64,000 bases of DNA from Stropharia rugosoannulata (GCA_028532985.1 JANCIK010000004.1:2790001-2854000), one strand, 5' to 3'; numbered from the stretch's first letter, positions 11,801 through 25,100 are shown. Made by a program: numbers and translations. Notes: generated by a model from the letters alone, not told the origin.

Positions 11801-13179
11801 TATTATCTCCCCGGCCTGGAACCCAGAATTCAATCTGCTGACCTCCGTTTACGGAATAGCGCACGGCCATCTCATGGTCCGTCAGCGGGATTGCGAGCTT
11901 GAATCGCCAAAACGTAAAAGTGCTGTCCACGAAGCAAACGCTCGATAAGCAAGCCGCGCGTCAAGGCACGAGATACGATAACTCACCCGCCAGAGCCCGC
12001 ATACACCCATAGCTCCTGGCCCAGCGCGCGCACGATATGGGCTGATCCTGCGCCGTTCTCTGTACCATCCGCGTTGGGCATAGGGATGTGCATTGGCATG
12101 CTAGGCGCGGTGTCGTACCCATTCCCTTTGATGTCCGGGACGGGGAAGCCGCCGTTCTTCGCGCCGGGCGAGCCCAAGCCCATCATCCCGATACCGAGAC
12201 CGGCGCCTAGCGCGTTGCCAACTGGAGAACCGGGTATGACGACTGAGTGGGGATCGGCGGGGTGGGGACCGAGCTCGAACGCGATACTGGGACGCGTGGG
12301 CGACGAGGACGGGACGTGCGTGTTTCTAGATGCGGTCGAGTGGTGCGATGCGGTGGGCGAGGAGATGGCAGACTCGGCGCGCGTGAAGTCGTGTGCCGGA
12401 ACTGCTGCCGCAGGGTCCCAAGTGTAGGTCAGCGTGGGGTGGGGATCGTAGATGGACCCCGAATCGGCCGCTGTGGATATGTTAGTTGTGATGCGTTGGG
12501 GACGGTAAAGGAGCCGTTACTGACTGACAATGAGCGCGGCGCCATGCCATGTACCAGTAGAGTCGATAGTATCATACCTGTGGGAGCGAAATCAACAGAG
12601 TGCTGCGTAGCGAAAAAGGCGCTGCGAACTTGAGAAGAGGTCCACACATGAACTAATATTATTGTATGCGGTGTCATGGCGAACGCAGTGCATGCATGCA
12701 GGTATCATTCATCCGTCAGCCAACGCGCGCAGGTGAGACAAGAAGTGGAACCGACCTGCAGGTGGGGGTCCATGCGCGCGATCCTGAGGGCCTCTGAGCG
12801 CTCAATGGCGTTCATTTGGGCGAGCTGGTTGGTGGAGATGGCGACAGCGTGCTGGCCGCCCACAAACGTGTGCTGCTGGCCGTCGTGGCCCGGCTGGGGC
12901 GGCGGGTGGTTTTGGATGTGGTAACGGCCTGGAAGATGGGGGTAGTCCTTGGGTGGGGGCGGCGGCGGACGAGGCTCGGGCGGCTGGAGGTTTCTGAAGC
13001 CGCCGATGAAGGCTTCGTCCATCGGGGCGACATCCTCAACGGGCTGATGGATGCCTGAGCGACGGTACTCACGGACATAGGCCTCGTTTTCCTGGACGGG
13101 GATGAGTAGGGTGCTGACGGCATGATGTGACGCGGACCTTCTGTGCCCTGCGTTGGGCGTGCCAGCCTGGGTTGTCCAT
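8869..13179 (-). CDS. PhoD-like metallophosphatase, 21 exons
   Basis: Fungal PhoD-like phosphatase of 821 residues. Exons: 13179-13138, 13091-12756, 12652-12630, 12577-12525, 12470-11987, 11922-11781, 11729-11575, 11403-11236, 11098-11070, 11000-10996, 10741-10723, 10612-10576, 10456-10404, 10343-10196, 10082-9824, 9758-9729, 9648-9465, 9382-9361, 9304-9220, 9141-8984, 8902-8869. All junctions are GT..AG and the phase closes over the full length. Conserved blocks include SGIHQPVEDVAPMDEA, ERSEALRIARMDPHLQ, FHVLVGGGDQLYCD and DDHDLIDGFGS (metal-site motif, around residues 475-485), LGIPIAYPRMVFLE, TFLSGDVHCAA and RNWCQVDF. The domain hydrolyses phosphoester or related substrates with bound metals; the physiological substrate of this fungal branch is unknown to me. 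No signal peptide is seen. The first exon and its 46-nt intron are the least certain part. Confidence 0.9.
10996..11000 (-). other. 5-nt microexon (ATCTG) of the PhoD-like gene
   Basis: Flanked by acceptor CCGCAG and donor GTGCGT on the minus strand. The previous exon ends in CAT G and the next begins ATT GAC GGA. Only insertion of ATCTG gives His-Asp-Leu-Ile-Asp and completes the conserved DDHDLIDGFGS motif. Direct joining of the neighbours breaks the frame. Confidence 0.85.
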
Positions 13180-13428
13180 TTGAGTGTGGAGAGACGAAAG
13201 AAGATATTTACGCGCGCGGTGGCTGTGACGGAGCGGTGCGCAGTGCCTGCACGGCAATTGCCATTCACGGCGCGGGGCTGCCGGGTTTGACAGATTACCT
13301 GTTCTGCGCAGGGCAGGGATCGATGAAGAATGGCCGCAATTCGGCCGGCTGTCCATATTTGGCTGTGTTGTGGCCCATGGCTTAAAGCGCTCCGTTTTGG
13401 ATAACCGCTCTCTTCTCGGCGTTCCACC
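13180..13428. promoter_or_regulatory. Short divergent promoter region
   Basis: 249 bp separate the proposed starts of the PhoD-like gene (minus) and the proline-rich gene (plus), so both core promoters and 5' UTRs must fit here. No clear TATA box is visible. If the first PhoD-like exon is wrong, the region would be slightly longer. Confidence 0.45.
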
Positions 13429-14368
13429 ATGACAGAGTACGACTATTCCCCAGAGGCCATCGACGCCTACCTCAGAAAGCAGCAGCAGATTGCGCGATGG
13501 GTCGATAACACCAACCACACTCCCCTCAAAAACCCCTACACCCCCGCCACACCCGCCACCCCCTTTGCCCGCCGCAACATCCAGGACGACTATGACGACG
13601 CTCCCCGCAGGCGGGGCTCCGCGGATCGACGGGATCGCCACCGCGACCGGGACCGCGACAATACCAGAGACAGAGAGCGGGAGCGCGACCGAGACCGAGA
13701 CCGCGAGGTGCCCAGGGAGCACCGTCCCGCCAAACCGCACTCAAAGCGTCACCGCTCTGCGTCCCACTCAGGGCCCACCTCATTCCGCCCAGATCCACAG
13801 CGATCACACACAGTCCCCCCGCCCCTCCCCATCCCCGCCTACCCCAACAAGTACGCCAGCGGCTACACAGGCTATCCCTCCGCGCCCCCGAAGCTCACGT
13901 CGCCCCGGGACTCAAAACACTCGTCCCGCTCGTCGTCCACAACCCGGCTTCCCCAGGTGCCCTCGCCCACCTCCTATTTCCCCCAGCAACAACCCCCCTA
14001 CTCCGCACCCGTCTATCTACCAAACAACGTGCGTCCACCCGTCCGCTCGCAGACCTCCCCCGCATACTATCCCTACGACTCCAAGTACCCACCATCTTCT
14101 TCCGCATCCTCCCCCTACTTCCACCCCAATCTCTCAAACTATCCAAATACATCTCCGCCCCAGAAACAATACGACTGGGCAGTAAGTCCCCCATCTTGTC
14201 CACCCCGTGCGACTACTAATTTATTTTCCCCAGGCACCCCAATATCCCCATTCCATGTACCAGCCCAACAAACCCCCTCCACTGCTCAAGCGTCTCTTCA
14301 TGACTATTACCGGCACAAATAAGCAGAGTACCATGAAGAAACAGCGAGCCCGGGGTGGCAGCTTCTAG
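13429..14368 (+). CDS. Proline/serine-rich protein with an Arg-Asp repeat, function unknown
   Basis: Two exons (13429-14181, 14234-14368) encode 295 residues; the intron has donor GTAAGT and a pyrimidine-rich acceptor CCCCAG. The start is an ATG in ACCATGA context. After an N-terminal helix (EAIDAYLRKQQQIARWV) the protein is mostly disordered. It has an RD/RE dipeptide stretch around residues 63-92 resembling SR-like or RD proteins, then Pro/Ser/Tyr-rich sequence. The second exon ends in a basic tail (LLKRLFMTITG, then MKKQRARGGSF). RD repeats are common in RNA-binding or splicing factors, but no folded domain supports a function here. Confidence 0.75.
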
Positions 14369-17300
14369 GCCGGAGCATCATGAGTATCTCCAGGGTATCG
14401 TCCTCTCTCCTTCTATTCTCTTTTCTCCTTTCCGCCGTTCCTCCTATCTTCACCTGCGGACAGCGAGCCTCCCGATCGACTACATTGCCCAGCAGCCTGC
14501 ATTGTCTTCCTTGCCGATGATGCCGACACCAGCATAGCCTGCATGCGATTCCATTGTGCGACCCATTCATCCATTGCAGAACCACAGCTCACAGCTGCTC
14601 CCCACACGCCACAGTGCTTCCGCTAGCACATCTTGGCGCGCATATGCGGATTAGACTAACGGTAGGTGGGCGTGCGGGCGCATACACACACACACACACA
14701 CGTAACCGCCGTGACACCTTTCCGGAACTCCTCAGAGTGCATACTCCCACCCGATCGTGTTTGCGACTTCCCCGCAGTGTCAATTTACCCTAACAGCGCG
14801 GCGCTCCGGAAGGCGGTGTGTGCTTCGCGGCCAGGCCACACGAGGCAGCCGTCCCACGTCGTGCCTCATGCCTATGATCCGCCTGCCTCGTTTCTCCCAG
14901 ATCTGATAGGCCAGGGTTAGATAGTCTAGTGGTCATGACGCCAGCCGCTACGCACAGGGTACGCCACAAAGCTTATCGCACTCGCGTCGCATCGCTCTGG
15001 GGTTATGCAATGCCAATCCCACAACGCACTCGCACACATGCACATGTTCACGTCGCTCAGGTCCTGCCTAGTCTTTTGTCGTCATCTATTTCCTCATCTT
15101 GTCTCCGCTCCATCCCATCTCATCGATATATGCATTCTCATCTGGTCCCTGCTTCTTGTCCTGGGTTCTCTCCCTGCACGATATGATATGATCCTCCCAT
15201 GATTGCTTTCCCACTACACACGACACAAAATATCATGATACGCCAACTACCCCGCATTGCGTCTATTACTCTATACCAGTCTTACATACTACACCTCTGC
15301 TTCTTTTCGTTTCCCCATTATGCTTTTGTAGTTTCTGCTCCGCTGCGGGCGGCTCCCACATCTCGGATATCTAGCATATGCCCGTCCTATGCCGCATGCC
15401 ATACATCATCCTATGCCCGTACCCCAAACCTCTAATCCAAAAGTATTCTTACTCTACCCCACCGTCCGCGGCCGTCCGACGTAGCGTACCTACTCGTATA
15501 GCAGGCTGTTTCTTCCCAGAATACGGACTGCATACCATTCCTATTTCTGGCCCTTTCTCACCGGATCCTGAGTGCCCATTGCTCTTCGGTCCTCTATGAT
15601 CTATTTTACGTTTCGTGTCAATGTTCATATACATCTTGACTGCTTTCACACTTCTTGCTCACACCCACGTATATTATATAATTTAGTTACATTACGCCAC
15701 TCTATTGGATTACTTATTCTACGTACCCTTTCACCTTTCATGTCCACCTCCAAACACCGATCGTTTCTTTTGTGTAGCTATTCGTATTTGTACTAGAATA
15801 TATACTTACATACTCAGCTTTGTTTTGTTAATGAATATAACGCTTCATATCTGATTCGACCTTATTATTCATTCTCTCAATTCGGCACGTCGATCGCCAT
15901 TGACTAGACCAAATCCTGCGCTGATGCGCGAGATGAGGCCTTTTTGGAGCCTGATACAGCAGTACCTCGCCACAGAACGACAGGCCCGATCGAGGTGGTG
16001 TATCTATGAGCCAGCTTTACCTGCCTGGTTTGGGAGGGCCTATCGAGGGGCATCGCGCGTCTCCGATTCGCTGCCTGGCCCTGGGCATGGGGGAACGTTC
16101 CTGTTCCTATTTCGAACTGTATACTATCCCGTCCTATTCATCGTGACTCGTGCCCAGGCGAACGATCACCGTGCGCATGTCGTGCTCCTCTGCTGATATA
16201 CTGTAATCACTTGTATTGCCATTGTTCAAACGTTCACTCGTGGCGGCGAGTTCTCTGTGGTGTACAACTTGGTTAAGATGGGTATCTGCGCCCGGAGATT
16301 ATCCGATGCTACTGTGCGCGAAGTTCGAGAGCGGTATATGCGTCTGGGCCGCTTAAGGATAAGAATAAAAATAAGAAATAGTACCGCGCCGGCTGATGGG
16401 GTGCGGTGGGACTCGGGAGCGAGAGGCGGAGGCGGAGAGTAGGAAGGGGTGATAATGCCGAACTTTCCTTACGGGCGACGGGCGACGGCGACTCGGACTC
16501 GCACGCGTACACGGCGCACTGCGCACTGCGCCCGCGCTTCTCCCCCCGCCGCCGCCGCGGTATGCCGCCGCTCAGAGAAGAGCTTGTTAATAGACGCAGG
16601 TGTTCTTTGCTTAGGCTCGCCGCACCTCAGAAGCGAAGCGTCTCAACTTCCTTGCAGAGGTCCCGTGCACAATACACACTTTAACGCCCGTGTCACTGCA
16701 CTGCTAACTCTATTAGACAGCACACTGCGGGGTAGACAAGGAATGGTCCAGTGACCACTGATAGTGACTGGCCAGACTGACAGAAGACGGGCGTGGGCAG
16801 GCGGAGGCACGCACGCGCAGGCTCGACCGTACCTCGACGCACGCGTGTGCGCTGTTCAGCTCTTTGCGGGTCGCCTTTCTCCCATGGGCGTGTCAGGTGC
16901 AAAACAGGCCGTGATGCGTCCCAGCACGGCGACACCATGACACGTCCAGGGAGCCTCTACGCAATCCTACTGGGCAGGTCTACCGTCTCGGGTACGCTGA
17001 TGGTGCCCTGTTTGTCTGACAGTGGTCACAAGATCCGGGGTAGATGTTCGCAATATAATTAACGGTACATTTAGCTTACCTCTATCTATAGGTAATAGAT
17101 GGCACAGATTAGACGGACAATTGTCCTCTGGACCAGGGCGCGCTCGCACCGCCCGCTAAGTTCATTAATGATAATTGTTTGTGACGGCACACCCAGCTTG
17201 GATGTGTAGCAAGTAAGATGACGGTGGGCACCGCCGCGCTGCACGTGAAGAAGCGCCTGGCGCCCCGCCACCACGCAGCGGCGCTCAACGCGCGGTGGAA

Positions 17301-20300
17301 CGGTGGCGAGAAGCGCACCACGCACGCTCCAACGCGCCGGGCATGGGAGCGCACGCGCCTCGCCCCCGCCTCGCGAAGAAATTGGACACCGCCTCGTGCA
17401 CTCGCACCGGGATCCGGGACATGTCATAATTACATATTAACCCTGCCCGCTTGGGCGCGCGTAGTACGGAGCGCGAGAACCTCGCGAGCCCATCTCCACA
17501 TTGGCGCTCTGTGCAAACGCGCATACTACATAATCTGCAGTCATCGCTCCGCAGCGGCTGCACTCGGGGGCAGATGGTCCGGCCTTATGAACCGGTATGC
17601 AAGTCTGTTAGCCTATACATACCGTAATGGATAGTAATCCCGAGACGGGTCGGACGTTATCCTGCTGATATCGCTTTGAAAGCCAAATGCTCCTGTTTTT
17701 CCACGGTGGATGCTCATCAAGTTTTCTGGATCCTTGCGACCCCCACGGCGTCACTTCCCCAACCCCAGCCCAGCGCCAACGTGTGCTTTACGGCACAAGA
17801 AGGACGCCTTGTCAACCTTGTGTGCCGCACACGCCGCACACCTCAAGAAAAAAATAAGAAAGCGGTGGGCTGCATCTGTCAACCCTTCCCTATTTCGGAC
17901 TGGGCACGCCGACCGGGCTCTGGTCAGCTGCCCGGGGCCTGGGAGCGCGCACGCGCGAAGCCGCTCGTTATAGTTCCCCACCCACACTGATGTGCTAGTG
18001 GCGCATACCGCCGTGTGCGCGCGCGTGAAGCGACAGTGTGCAAACAATGTGTACAGGCGGGGATACCGAGGAATACGCGAGCGCTGTGGGCGCCCGACGG
18101 TGCTCATAGCTACATGGTGTGCAGCGTACTTCGGCGTCTAACCGCACCCTCTTGCTCGCACGAGACCAAGCGGCCCAGAGTTTCCCGTGATCGCGGGGAT
18201 GAGCTAGAGACCCTGTCCAATGTCCGCTTTTCGTACTGCGCACGTCACTCTCGGCTGTGGCAGCGATAAGTAAGATATTTGAGACCCGTGCCGGGGGCAG
18301 GGCGCATGCCACAAATAACTGTGGGTAATTGACGGTGGCTGAGCAGGGACTGCCTAAAAATAGCTGGTCACCGACACGACGCGCACCGGAGATTAGGCTA
18401 TGCAAGCAGGCCTGTAATTTGACTACCCATGTGGGCAGTGGGCACGGACCTTGCTGTGCGCAGTAGCCTCGAGGACGAACGAAATGCGTCAAATTTTCTC
18501 CCTAGGGACTTGGGTTTCCCGGAACGACAGCCGGAAAGCTCGAGTGGTAGCACGCTGTCGTACCCCATACGCACCTCACCAACTTGGAGAATAATGGTAA
18601 ATAGATAGAAAGATAATCAATGCATTTACTCAGTAACCTCGACTGAAAGCTTGGCGCTTCATCTGTGTTCTTCACTCAATACGATAGCGCACATGAACCG
18701 AGCTTCTGTACGCATGCAGGTGTTAGCCGCCTTTCTCCAAGTTATGCTTAATCTCGCAGTTAACAGTCCTCGCTCGCAAATGAAAGGCGGCCTCTGGGCT
18801 TCTCAGCTCCCCTTTCTTTCAAGTTTCTATTTTCAAAGCGCCTGTTAAGATGAAAGCCAAAGTGTCAACTTTTACCTGGTTATGACCATCCATAAAGACT
18901 CATTGAAGCTCCGCCCGGTATCGCATAATTTGGTATGTCAGAAAAAGCCTTCTTCCTTCTTCACTGAGTCTCCCGAGTACATGCGGAGAGTTACCATAGC
19001 ACTTTACGGCTCAAGGTTGTCAGCGTGCCCGTCTAGACCTCTGTATTTTCGCTCTTTCTTCTTTACTAAGTCTCAAACGTCATTTATATCCCAGGCCCTG
19101 TTCTGTGAGCTTGTTCCATCTTTTCAAGGACAGGGTATACATGATCGATCATAGTCTTTCTCACTATTAATGTCGTGTGCTTAGATGAACAGCAAATGAA
19201 AACGACTTTCACAGCTCGGCAAGTCAATTGAGAAGCTCGAATGCGGCAGTTTCCCTTCCAGGTGCAGTACTCGTGTGCCACTTAATTTGGACCACAATGT
19301 ACCCTAATTGTGTCATAAGTTGTCGTCTTCTCTGTTCAAAGAGTATTCATGTTACAAGAACTACGCCTTAATTTGGAATTTGACACGCCCCACAGGTGCT
19401 GCAAAATTGCTTGGTCCCTGAGCGGTATTAAATTAGAGTCAATAGCTTGTATGGTGAGATAATACTGCTCTTTCGTCAAAAAGGACGTCATGGCAGTACG
19501 AGTGTATCCACCGTGAAGTCAAGGTTTCAATTGCGTGAACGCATATGAGGTGATTATGATTCGAAGAGTGAAGGCTTCCTCAGAGGGTTTGCAGAGGACG
19601 GGAGAAGAGAAGAGCATTTGTCTATGTCATTTGACACTGAAGCCGTACTAGAAACTCCACAAGTGCGCGTTCAGAGCTGTCAATGCAACGAGAGGCCAAG
19701 CAAGTTTACTCGGGGGACGCAAAGCTAAGTTTAAGTTACGAGCAGAGGGAATAGATATTCCATACAATAACATCACCTTGTGTAAGGTGACTCCAAGGAT
19801 TTAGTTATGAAGTGGATCAGAACTAAAAGATTTTTTCTTTATGGAAGCTTCATAGACGTCCTTCTCGCTGTGCAATCGTAAACGCTGGACACGGTCGCAC
19901 ATAGCCACACACTCCATCGGACTCGGTATTACCGCTGCTCATGTGGGTTTGAAAGTCCCCGCGTTTCAGTCCACTTTCTCCCATGCATACTAATTAGTTA
20001 CTTCACCAGTGCAGCGGCAAAAGGTCCACACCGATGACCCGTGCTTAAAGGCATGAAGACCAGGAAGATGTTGACGTTGATTTAGGATTAGCCAATAATG
20101 GCATCAGTGGGTCCCGGCGTTACACTACAGTGACCGTGGGCGCTCTCCGACCCAAGCGGTTACCAGTATTTCCTGGGAACAATTTCGAGATGAAGCTAAC
20201 TTTCAAGTACACTCAGTACTTAAGTATACTGTCGGGCCATAGTTCTAGAATGTGATGATTAAGCGTGTATAGATTGTTGGAATAACTAAGTACAAGAAAT

Positions 20301-20390
20301 GGCTATGGGTAAATATAATGTCCCTAAAAACAATACAAATACATCGTTGGCGAGTGAGAGCTTTGCGTGTGGGTTTTTATGAGGCGACAT
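14369..20390. other. Six-kilobase region without a supported gene
   Basis: Many frames of 60-150 codons occur because parts (16.3-18.5 kb) are GC-rich, but they overlap on both strands. They show no domains, no signal peptides and no consistent splice chain. 14.4-15.9 kb is pyrimidine-rich and may be 3' UTR of the proline-rich gene. The right part (18.6-20.4 kb) is AT-rich. No complete tRNA, rRNA or transposon end was found. Confidence 0.4.
14684..14701. repeat. (AC)n microsatellite
   Basis: An uninterrupted AC dinucleotide run of nine units in non-coding sequence. Confidence 0.95.
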
Positions 20391-21905
20391 TTACACCATA
20401 TTTTGCGCTGCTGGATTTCCCGTTGTTGCGGTAGGCCCAGTATGAGTGCCATTGAACCCAGTATTATTGAGCCCTCCACCATTGACGCCGGTATGACCAT
20501 TGATACCTGTATGATTAAGCCCTCCACCACTGACGCCGGTTTGACCATTGGCACCAGTGCGATTGAATCCTCCACCATTAACGGTGTTGCCGTCCCTTCC
20601 AATGCCATGCCCTGTGGTTCCGGTGACGTTTCCTGTTTGATTCATCAACCCAGACCCAGTGTTTAGCACAGTAGCGTCTCCGGGTGCGCCAACCATTTGT
20701 TCTCCGCCTCCATAGCCCCAACCGCCCTCTCTCGTGAACGGCAAGTCATAGGAAACAAATTCGGGCATAGGCTGATATGTAAAATATGGCCCGCGGCCTG
20801 CAAGCGGGAGGAAGGGTTGGCGGTGGAAGAGCGAGGTGGCGCGCGGGAGCAGGAGGTGGTTGAAGCGGAAATCGAAGATGGACGCGAAGGTCTGCCGGAA
20901 AGCGACGAGCGCTGTGCAGATGCCAATGATAGCTCCCGCCACGACATCGTACCAGTTGTGAACTATGAGGAATCCGTAAGTAAATATTCCAAAAAATAAA
21001 AATAAAGATAGAGAGAAGAGAACGTACATTCGTCAATGGTCAAGGCCCCAGAAATGAGAGTGGCACCAAGAATAGGTGCGAAGAAGAGAATCATCTTCCA
21101 ATATGCAGGGTTATGTGCGCTCATGACTTTGAGTTGCGCATTGAAGTAAAGGGCAAGGTAGAACAGCCCCGCCCATGCCGCTGTCGAATGGCCAGACGGC
21201 ATCGACTCTAATGAATCGTTGATTTGCTTGCGATCCCCAGTGCAAATTGACCGATCGTACATCAGACTCGCAAAGCCTACTCCAGAGGGGGCAGATCCTG
21301 GCTGAATGTTCGGCTGGCAGACGGAATAGAAATGTGGTCGGAGGCCCCCAATGAGCCACTTAACGAAGACCTGGAAAACGGCCGCTGTGATCAAACCTGT
21401 TCAAGCTATTAGCAAGTTAAGCAGGAATTGTAATACTCAAGCGTACTTACTCTTTAACAAACCGAAATTCGTCGTCAGCCAGTCGTCCATGCTTCTTCTG
21501 CGAATTTGGAATAGGGTGAAAAAGAAAAAAGGAACGAAGAAAGCGATGAGAGCTGCTGCCCAGATAGGAATAATTTCTCTCCGAAGCGGGTATGCGAATT
21601 GTGGGTATACAACAGTGCCGTCTTGGAAGAACACTGGGAAGGACCGGCTGGGGGCAGGGTCTGGTAGCAACGGTTGAGTCAAATAATCAGTGAGATAGTG
21701 CAGAGCAGAACCTACCCGCAAAGTATACACCTAACCCAAGGGCACCCATGAGGGCCATAGTTATGATATCAAATCCATGGAGGCGCACCCAGGAGCCAAA
21801 CCTGAAAGGCGCCCTTACGCTATTTCTGTTCCCGTTTCCATTTCTGTTACCAACAAGCTTGTTGTTGCCTTGCGGGGAATGCGTGCGTCGGGAGAAGAGG
21901 GGCAT
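20391..21905 (-). CDS. PAP2-family lipid phosphate phosphatase (DPP1-like)
   Basis: Four exons (21905-21716, 21660-21451, 21396-21028, 20962-20391) encode 446 residues, with GT..AG junctions and phase closing. Membrane helices include IITMALMGALGLGVYFA, IIPIWAAALIAFFVPFFFF and MILFFAPILGATLISGAL. PAP2 signature elements are KWLIGGLRP (residues 146-154), SMPSGHS (about 198-204) and FHNWYDV (257-263), which supplies the third-motif His and Asp. This family dephosphorylates phosphatidate, diacylglycerol pyrophosphate or related lipids in ER, vacuole or Golgi membranes. The start at 21905 is the first ATG; the frame upstream offers only GTG. The C-terminal 80 residues are an odd Gly/Asn/Thr tandem repeat. 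Confidence 0.92.
20440..20577 (-). repeat. In-frame 48-nt tandem repeat in the PAP2 C-terminus
   Basis: About three imperfect 16-residue units of the type GGGLNHTGINGHTGVN lie in the cytosolic or lumenal tail. Each unit contains NxT sites that could be N-glycosylated if the tail is lumenal. Confidence 0.85.
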
Positions 21906-22185
21906 AGCTACCACAGCGGCTTTGAAGAGTCGTCTTCTTGCTTAGTCCTCGTCTGAAATAGCTCCTTTTTATAAGTTCAGTTTGGAGTTTACCTCTGCGT
22001 CATTGGGTGTCATGAGAGGTCCACAAAACGTTGAAGCCCAATTGGGCTATAAATAGATTGACTGTTATGGCCAAGTTATGGCGTCATAAGCAACTTCACT
22101 TTACTCTCTGACGTTCGCCAAGAGTTTGCTCTCTCTGGTTGGTTGCAGGTAAGTACGTATATCATTCTGCAAGCGTACATTGTTT

Positions 22186-25100
22186 CTAGTAGTACTTTTC
22201 AGAAAGAACTAAATTCATAACTCAGTATTACAGAGATTATGCATTCAAAAGGAAACACTCACTCAAAGCTGTCAACGATGTCCACCCAGTGAAGGGATGG
22301 CTAAAAACCTGTTAGCACAAGAAATGCCTGATAGGTGGGTGCTGACCTTCTTTTGCCCTCGCCTGTGGTAGCATCGTACTGCTCCCAAACATACCCCGTA
22401 CGTTCATACTCCTGAAATCGATGACTGAATAATGCATCAAATACTCCAAACAATGAAACGCACCTTAACGACGTTGTCAACGACATTTTTGCGGAGCTCA
22501 TTGTAAATTTGTTGAGCTTTGGCCTGGTAAGGCCCTGATTGGGCCGCATAGGTCTAAAAGATCCGTGAGTCTCTACAAATTTCCCGAAGGCTGCAGATTG
22601 GCCTACTTTCTTGAGTGCTCTTAGCGCAAGATAATTCATCTGAATCCAGATGGGCCCTTTCCAGTAGTTTTCCCCTTGCCCAAACTCAGGGTGGGAGAGC
22701 GACAAGCTACGGATTCCATATGAAGACCAAAGGTGTTCAGGATCATGTAGGAGGTCCAATATATGTCCCAAATGGGGTGAAGTGGGTGAAAGGTGCTCCA
22801 AGAGGAAGGGGAAAAGAGACAGGTATCCTTTATGGCACACGGGGTATGATTCGTCTGAACAGATCGATGAGATGACCGTAAACGAAATGTGCAAAGATTT
22901 CATTACCTTCATCGTCCACGTTCAGGTCACAGTACATTTTCTCGGATTCAACCCAGTGTAGGTCTTAAGTAAACATCAGTCCCGCTATGAGAACATCGAC
23001 ATAGAGCAAATACCTTCGATGTTATTCAAAACATCCTCTTCAATCTTGGCGTATGTGGTCTCGTCTTCCTTCTCGCCGATGAATGCTGCTATCTCCCGCA
23101 TAGTCCTCGAAAAGAACCCGACCCATGAAATCAGGTCCAAATGCAGCTCTCCTGCATGTGGCGGGCCGCGGGGGTAGTCGTCCATTCCACTTGTCAAGAC
23201 ATGCATTTGCGATCGACCTCTCCAACGGTAGGCCTCAGTCCTTGAACGTGCCTTCCTGGAGTATTGCTTAATCTGGCCGCGTTGCGTCCGTCTGAACCAT
23301 TCATAGTGTCTCTTGAGGGGTTGATATATCTCCTTGAGATACGACATAGCGAGCTCAGGATTATCGATGTATCGACTTTCCACTGCGGAGACGCGCGAGG
23401 TTGTAACACCCATCGGCACTTGAGCACCCGCACCGCCCAACCCCATATCCATACCAAGTTCAGCATCCGAAATACCACGGTTGGCAGAGGCTTCTTTCAC
23501 GCGTTCGATGAATGCAGTGACCGCCATAGTGAGAGTTGGGGGGTTGGCATAGTTGGGGACTTGCGTCTGGAATTCGTCTGGGACCTTATGAGAATTAGCT
23601 TGGATAGTGTGTAATCAAGGACACAGCCGGTTACCTTGCTACGGGCCTCTTCACCCAGAATTTGCTCCCTGGCGACCCAGCCATCTTCATCAATTAGTCC
23701 AATCCAGTCCTTAAGAATTTCCAAGCTATGGATAAAGCTTTACCTATGCGCGTAGTGTCACAAATTGAATCAACGTACCTGAAATCGTTATCCCAAGCGC
23801 CGATATGTAAAAGATGGAAACCTTCGTCCCTTTGAACGAGTCAGTGAGATTAACAAATCTGAAATAGATCGATTTACCAGTAGAACCCGCGAGGGAAGAA
23901 GCTGCGACTCGGCGTAGCAGTAAGTAGAGACTTTGGTTCTGTCAGCTTGGCGCCCTTCTCACTGTCATCTACTTCGTTTGCGAGGGCATCTTCTTCCTCA
24001 TCCCACTCATACGAGAATTTACGGTTGACTATGGATGTACCATAGAAATAACCGACTCCGCCTACCAGGTTAGACGTGACGGCCTTAGAGAACGCTTCTA
24101 ATGAAGCTTGCTTGTCTGCAGGGTAATCGGCTGGGTAGGGGAGAACTTCGCGGAATCGTTTGCCGTATGCTTCTACTAAAGCGGGTATGCCCTCGTCTAA
24201 AGTTTGGGCTGTATACAACAGTGTTAATAACATGACTTCACACACCACAGCTTATATTCTTTACTCACGGGTCAGCTTCTGTTTGACACTCGCGCTGTCG
24301 AAGTAAACGTCGAACTGGAAGGGCCCTTCAAAGAACTTCTGAACACCGAAGAGGTTGCTATTGATAGCATTTTCGTCTGGTAGCTGAAGAATGAAAGAAG
24401 GATCCGGTGCACCAACGGCTGGGTCTTGGTAGGGCGCAATGAGGGGACGGGCCCTCTCCATTATAGACCTGAGAATGTACTCTGACCCTAATATAAGCTT
24501 AAATCAAGGAAACAATCACAATAATACGCACGACTGGCTTGCCAGATATCACCTGGCCTAATAGGAAGACCGACATAGTGGGTTTTACCAAGCCGTTCCT
24601 CAAACTTTTCACTGTGAAGACCGGATGAAACATAGCTATTATCAGGGCCTGGCGAAATGTTTTATGAATTGAGCAACCAAGAGTATTTCGAAGTACTTAC
24701 CGTCAACAATGCGGATGGTAAAGTCGTCAAGCTGTTGTGTGGATCCGCTGAGCTTGAACTCTCCCGTAATTCCCTGAAGCATTTGTTAACTGAAAGGAAG
24801 ACACAAAATGCGGCATGAAATGTACATTTTCTTCTTCTGGTGTCTCCATGCTCATTCCACCGATACCCTCTAATCCGAAATAGAAAATAGTTGATATCCG
24901 CGAGGGTTTGTCTTTCGAGAGGTAAATAGGTCGGTAAATCCAGAAACAGTAAAGAGGCTGATAACACACCATGGTCAATGGGTTCCCCTTTGATACGCGC
25001 TCCCCAGCTACCTCCTTGATCACCCCCAGCAACTTTCAAGAATTCGGTAGTTATTTTGACATTATTATGCGAGTCTTTGAGGACTTGGACGCCTCCCTCC

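Noticed and set aside
13142..13740. Long minus frames opposite the proline-rich gene
   Set aside because: They are shadows of its Arg/Asp and Pro-rich sequence, apart from the short exon proposed as the start of the PhoD-like gene at 13138-13179.
14914..14990. tRNA-like sequence with an A-box-like TAGTCTAGTGGT
   Set aside because: No B box (GGTTCGANNCC) and no pairing acceptor stem follow within 100 bp.
16406..18492. Several frames of 80-165 codons in GC-rich sequence
   Set aside because: They overlap on both strands, lack domains and splice chains, and are expected by chance where stop codons are rare.
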